From Candidatus Pacearchaeota archaeon (GTDB lineage: Archaea > Nanobdellota > Nanobdellia > Pacearchaeales > GW2011-AR1), in the NCBI GenBank assembly GCA_002689985.1, contig NZDC01000027.1:1-21061 (forward strand): a stretch of DNA of 21,061 nt. Direction: 5' to 3'. The notes beneath the pieces were generated by a model that saw only the letters and a program-made list of their open reading frames with translations, was not told the origin of the DNA and did not search any database. Numbering within the stretch: the first letter of the stretch is position 1; every line of letters starts with the position of its first letter. This document shows, piece after piece, positions 20,857-21,061 of this stretch. A program made the position numbers and the translations under genes.

Positions 20857-21061
20857 ATGAAACTCTATCATGGCTCTCCAAAAAAATTAAAACGATTGGT
20901 TCCAAAACAAGCAAAAGGAATTGGAAAGTTTGAAAATAAAAAAGCAATATTTTTATGTAAGACTTTCAAACATGCTGCACTATATAGTATTGGAAAACAT
21001 TTGAAAAGAAAAACAATTTTTGCCCTAACTCCAAATAAATTAATAATTGTTGGGAATTTAA
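20857..21061 (+). CDS. YHGS-motif protein, possibly ADP-ribosyltransferase-like, N-terminal part
   Basis: The frame is open from the ATG to the window end (68 codons). It begins MKLYHGSP, followed by KRLVPKQAKG, a KKAIFLCKTFKHAALYSIGK segment and a TPNKLIIVGNL strand. The leading xLYHGS and the later strand-helix with an aromatic residue recall ADP-ribosyltransferase-like families such as DUF3990, where that His is the first catalytic motif residue. The later motifs lie beyond the window, so the assignment is tentative. A clear ribosome site (AAAGGTGA) precedes the ATG, and an AT-rich promoter resembling the B repeats (ACATTTATTAATT) lies at 20810-20822. Confidence 0.6.
   Translation, partial: MKLYHGSPKKLKRLVPKQAKGIGKFENKKAIFLCKTFKHAALYSIGKHLKRKTIFALTPNKLIIVGNL

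Overview
The window is AT-rich (roughly 70% or more A+T by eye) and looks like a chromosome segment of an archaeon with a small genome, most likely DPANN (Woesearchaeota or Pacearchaeota-like). The evidence is a tRNA gene with a bulge-helix-bulge intron, an archaeal OBG-type GTPase, TrmB and Lrp-type regulators, a COG4900-type metallopeptidase, leaderless genes with a TATA box 25-28 nt upstream of the start codon, and C-terminal membrane hairpins carrying an ITGxxIxNL loop. The lineage is inferred from gene content only.

Left block (1-7904): short single-gene units, mostly on the minus strand. From left to right they are a DUF192-type protein cut by the window edge, an unknown protein, a COG4900-type zincin, aspartate carbamoyltransferase (pyrB, with no pyrI beside it), a YkgJ-type Cys-cluster protein, an unlisted 59-residue gene, and an archaeal OBG/YchF-like GTPase. 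A TrmB-type regulator diverges from the GTPase. Then come a protein with a duplicated zinc ribbon, a convergent small unknown gene, and a secreted 781-residue protein with about 46 cysteines.

RNA node (7961-8229): tRNA-Ile(UAU) with a 47-nt intron, then tRNA-Glu(UUC). The strand bias switches here.

Right block (8317-18659, all plus strand): accessory genes. Five near-identical promoter repeats (R1-R5, about 36-54 bp) stand in front of (R1) a methyltransferase and a nucleoside phosphorylase, (R2) a JAMM-like membrane-anchored protein, (R3) an iminopeptidase-like hydrolase, (R4) a PL14-like polysaccharide lyase without a signal peptide, and (R5) a four-gene operon: MFS transporter, zincin, APH-type kinase and VanX-type D-Ala-D-Ala dipeptidase. 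A second promoter repeat (B1, B2) flanks a 100-residue unknown gene. B2 then drives a tightly overlapped three-gene operon: membrane-hairpin protein, small unknown, methyltransferase. Sharing promoters would make these genes a regulon. The contents suggest salvage or modification of nucleosides, peptides, cell-wall fragments and polysaccharides, but that theme is inference.

Right edge (18668-21061): a two-HTH Lrp/AsnC-type regulator on the minus strand diverges from a small unknown gene, which overlaps a degenerate methyltransferase-like gene. A YHGS-type gene runs off the window. No stretch longer than 300 bases lacks a gene. I found no CRISPR array, insertion sequence or rRNA.
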